Shown piece by piece: positions 34,716-36,655 of a stretch of 36,655 nucleotides of DNA. The stretch lies in NCBI GenBank assembly GCA_945862465.1, contig CAMAYO010000020.1, positions 1 through 36,655 on the forward strand, written 5' to 3'. The notes beneath the pieces were generated by a model. The model searched no databases. It was not told the DNA's origin and saw only the letters and a list, made by a program, of their open reading frames with translations. The first letter of the stretch is position 1, and each line of letters starts with the position of its first letter. This DNA comes from Pseudorhodobacter antarcticus. Its GTDB lineage: Bacteria > Pseudomonadota > Alphaproteobacteria > Rhodobacterales > Rhodobacteraceae. The position numbers were made by a program, and so were the translations under genes.

Positions 34716-34817
34716 GGCCGCGATATGCCCGCTTGAGCGACTTTGGGCAAGCATTTGCGCAGGTTTCGGGTGTTTTTGGCGGCAATTGGGGGTTAAATGC
34801 GCGGGATGGGGGAAAGT

Positions 34818-35645
34818 ATGGACAGCAAATACCACTACGCCGTGATCGAACGCGCCCTGCGCGAGATTGACGCCACTGGCCCCGCCCTAACGCTGGATGC
34901 CTTGGCCGACCGTATGGGGATGAGTGCTGCACATTTTCAGCGCGTCTTTTCGGCTTGGGTCGGCGTGTCGCCCAAGCGGTATCAGCAATACCTAACGCTG
35001 GACCATGCGCGCAGCTTGTTGGCCGAGCGCTTTACCGTGCTGGATACGGCGCTGTCGACCGGCCTGTCAGGCCCCTCTCGCCTGCACGACCTGTTCCTGA
35101 CATGGGAGGCTATGAGCCCGGGCGACTATGCCCGTGGCGGCGCAGGGCTAAGGATTGCTTGGGGCTGGTTTGACACGCCCTTTGGCCCCGCCGTGGTGAT
35201 GGGCACCCATCGGGGCATCTGCGGCATGGGCTTTGCCGCAGATATGGGCGAAACCGCAGCGTTCGAGGATTTGCAACGCCGTTGGCCTTTGGCGGATTTT
35301 GTGGAAGATGCGGCGCGGCTTCGCCCTTGGGTGCAAGCGGCCTTGGGCGGGCAAGCGGCCCCACTGGCGCTGATGGGCGCACCCTTCCAGATCAAGGTGT
35401 GGGAGGCGTTGCTGCGCATCCCATCGGGCCATGTGACCAGCTATGGCGAAATCGCTGCGGCCATAGGCAACCCCAAAGCGGTGCGCGCTGTGGGCACAGC
35501 GGTGGGGCGCAACCCGATCAGCCTGTTGATCCCCTGCCACCGCGCCCTGCGCAAATCGGGGGGCTTGGGTGGCTATCACTGGGGCTTGCCGGTGAAGCGC
35601 GCCATTCTGGCATGGGAATCGGCGCGGGCGGATGCCGCGCCTTAA
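34818..35645 (+). CDS. Ada-like protein: AraC helix-turn-helix fused to O6-methylguanine-DNA methyltransferase
   Basis: This 275-residue fusion has an AraC-type DNA-binding domain (about residues 24-105: LTLDALADRMGMSAAHFQRVF, then SPKRYQQYLTLDHARSLL). The methyltransferase domain follows (about 112-270), with acceptor C240 in LIPCHR and VTSYGEIAAAIGNP. The N-terminal Ada domain that repairs methyl phosphotriesters and triggers induction is absent. ATG 34818 follows GGGGGAAAG; ATG 34797 is possible but lacks a site. It is divergent from nth with 102 bp between, so two repair genes share one control region. Confidence 0.92.
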   Translation: MDSKYHYAVIERALREIDATGPALTLDALADRMGMSAAHFQRVFSAWVGVSPKRYQQYLTLDHARSLLAERFTVLDTALSTGLSGPSRLHDLFLTWEAMSPGDYARGGAGLRIAWGWFDTPFGPAVVMGTHRGICGMGFAADMGETAAFEDLQRRWPLADFVEDAARLRPWVQAALGGQAAPLALMGAPFQIKVWEALLRIPSGHVTSYGEIAAAIGNPKAVRAVGTAVGRNPISLLIPCHRALRKSGGLGGYHWGLPVKRAILAWESARADAAP

Positions 35646-35763
35646 CTGCCATGTGATGCACAAAAAGCAGCCCATCGGGGCAGACATCTGGGATAGACAG
35701 CCCAAGGGTGCTATATAGCCCACAGGGCCGGAACCTCGGCCTGTTCAGACGAGGCAGCAGAAC

Positions 35764-36420
35764 ATGAAAAACAATCTCACTCTTTCCTTCGCATTGGTGG
35801 CAAGCCTTGGGCTTGCGGCGTGCCAAAGCACCACCTCCAGCATTCAAGATCCGAATTACCGCACCAAAAACGGCGCTGCGACCGGGGCCATTGCGGGCGC
35901 CCTGATCGGTGGCATGTTTGCCAAGGACGATCACGCCGAAGGCGCTTTGCGCGGTGCGCTGATTGGCGGCTTGGTCGGTGGCGGCATTGGTGCCAACCTT
36001 GATGCGCAGGCGGCCGATATGCGCAACCGCTTGGGCAATCCCTATGTCACCGTGACCAACATGGGCAGCTACCTTTTGGTCAACCTGCCTGATGACGTCT
36101 TGTTCGCCAGCGGCAGCGCCACGTTGCAGCCGGCCCTGCAGGGCGAGATCAGCTCTATCGCGGCCAATCTTGTGACCTATCCCAAAAGCACCATCGAAGT
36201 GGTCGGCCATACCGACAGCGTCGGGTCTGAAGCTATGAACATGGACCTGTCGCAGCGCCGCGCCTATTCGGTGGCCAATATCCTGATCGGATCAGGCGTG
36301 CCTGCGGGCCGTGTTTCGGCCTATGGGCTTGGCATGACGCAACCAGTGGATACCAACGCAACCGAGGCTGGCCGCGCCCACAACCGCCGTGTGGAAATTC
36401 TGGTTCGCCCGACGAACTGA
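35764..36420 (+). CDS. OmpA-family outer-membrane lipoprotein
   Basis: This 218-residue protein has a lipoprotein signal with lipobox LAAC (C20). A glycine-zipper region at about residues 37-78 (GAIAGALIGGMFAKDDHAEG) follows, then an OmpA-like peptidoglycan-binding domain from about 103 (FASGSATLQPAL, VVGHTDSVGSEAMNMDLSQR, AHNRRVEILVRP). It likely anchors the outer membrane to the wall. GAGG lies upstream of ATG 35764. A GCTATATAGC palindrome near 35711 may mark the promoter. A bidirectional terminator follows. Confidence 0.93.
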   Translation: MKNNLTLSFALVASLGLAACQSTTSSIQDPNYRTKNGAATGAIAGALIGGMFAKDDHAEGALRGALIGGLVGGGIGANLDAQAADMRNRLGNPYVTVTNMGSYLLVNLPDDVLFASGSATLQPALQGEISSIAANLVTYPKSTIEVVGHTDSVGSEAMNMDLSQRRAYSVANILIGSGVPAGRVSAYGLGMTQPVDTNATEAGRAHNRRVEILVRPTN

Positions 36421-36439
36421 TCCCCGCCTAAGCCAAAGC

Positions 36440-36471
36440 AAAAGGGCCCAGAGTTTCCTCTGGGCCCTTTT
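36440..36471. terminator. bidirectional terminator between the OmpA-like gene and atpF
   Basis: AAAAGGGCCCAGAG (36440-36453) pairs perfectly with CTCTGGGCCCTTTT (36458-36471), a 14-bp stem with a TTTC loop. A and T tracts flank it on both sides, so it serves both convergent genes. Confidence 0.92.
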
Positions 36472-36487
36472 GTTTAAATCGGTTTGC

Positions 36488-36655
36488 TTAGTGCAGCTTG
36501 GCTGCAACCTGTTCAATCGAAGCGTCAATCGAAGCATTGGCCTGTGCCGCCGTCATCTGGCGCTTCAGCACATCTGCCGCAACCGCGACCGACACTGAAA
36601 TCGCCTGATCGCGCACAGCGCGTTCCGCCGCCTTGACCGAGGAGTCGATCTGATC
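36488..36655 (-). CDS. atpF: ATP synthase F0 subunit b (3' fragment)
   Basis: The last 55 codons and the TAA stop (36490-36488) lie in the window; the gene begins beyond the right edge. The visible sequence starts DQIDSSVKAAERAVRDQAIS, continues VSVAVAADVLKRQMTAAQAN and ends EQVAAKLH, the conserved C-terminus of the alphaproteobacterial b subunit that contacts the delta subunit of F1. It suggests that an F0 operon continues to the right. The stop is followed by the bidirectional terminator. Confidence 0.85.
   Translation of the reverse strand, partial: DQIDSSVKAAERAVRDQAISVSVAVAADVLKRQMTAAQANASIDASIEQVAAKLH

Overview
The window is chromosomal DNA from an alphaproteobacterium, most likely of the Rhodobacteraceae. 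Evidence for this: a petABC cytochrome bc1 operon whose cytochrome b haem histidines fall at the Rhodobacter positions (97, 111, 198, 212), a Rhodobacter-type Rieske protein, the C-terminus of an alphaproteobacterial ATP synthase b subunit, a 41-residue L36 lacking the zinc cysteines, high GC, and tight gene packing with many 4-bp ATGA overlaps. No phage, transposase, CRISPR array or rRNA was seen.

Positions 1-11906 hold two divergent operons around a control region at 5019-5136. The minus-strand operon encodes an isatin-hydrolase-like cyclase-family enzyme, a phytoene-dehydrogenase-like flavoprotein, a MarR regulator and an indolepyruvate-type 2-oxoacid:ferredoxin oxidoreductase (iorA, start of iorB). 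The plus-strand operon encodes a second flavoprotein of the same family and a complete five-gene peptide-type (Dpp/Opp) ABC importer. My inference is an uptake and breakdown system for an indolic or other aromatic compound: importer, two oxidases, a ring-opening hydrolase giving an aryl 2-oxo acid, then a thiamine-diphosphate oxidoreductase. The substrate is not proven.

Positions 11987-17951 hold pyrF, an AT-rich Eco29kI-like type II restriction-modification cassette (12688-14522) that looks horizontally acquired, a zinc-ribbon DinB polymerase, an N-formylglutamate amidohydrolase, tRNA-Val(GAC), rpmJ (L36) and a PaiB-like protein. Positions 18025-21542 hold a glutathione S-transferase and petABC, closed by a bidirectional terminator. 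Convergent to it is a thiamine ABC transporter (thiB-thiP-thiQ) under a TPP riboswitch.

Positions 25011-31625 hold an unrecognised secreted protein, aroC, an EamA exporter, an HU protein, AMP nucleosidase, an epimerase-like protein and a TerC membrane protein preceded by a structured leader. Positions 31665-36655 hold a TetR regulator, an AT-rich non-coding stretch with a 10-bp inverted repeat, the nth-pfkB-HIT operon, a divergent AraC/MGMT repair protein, an OmpA-like lipoprotein and the 3' end of atpF.
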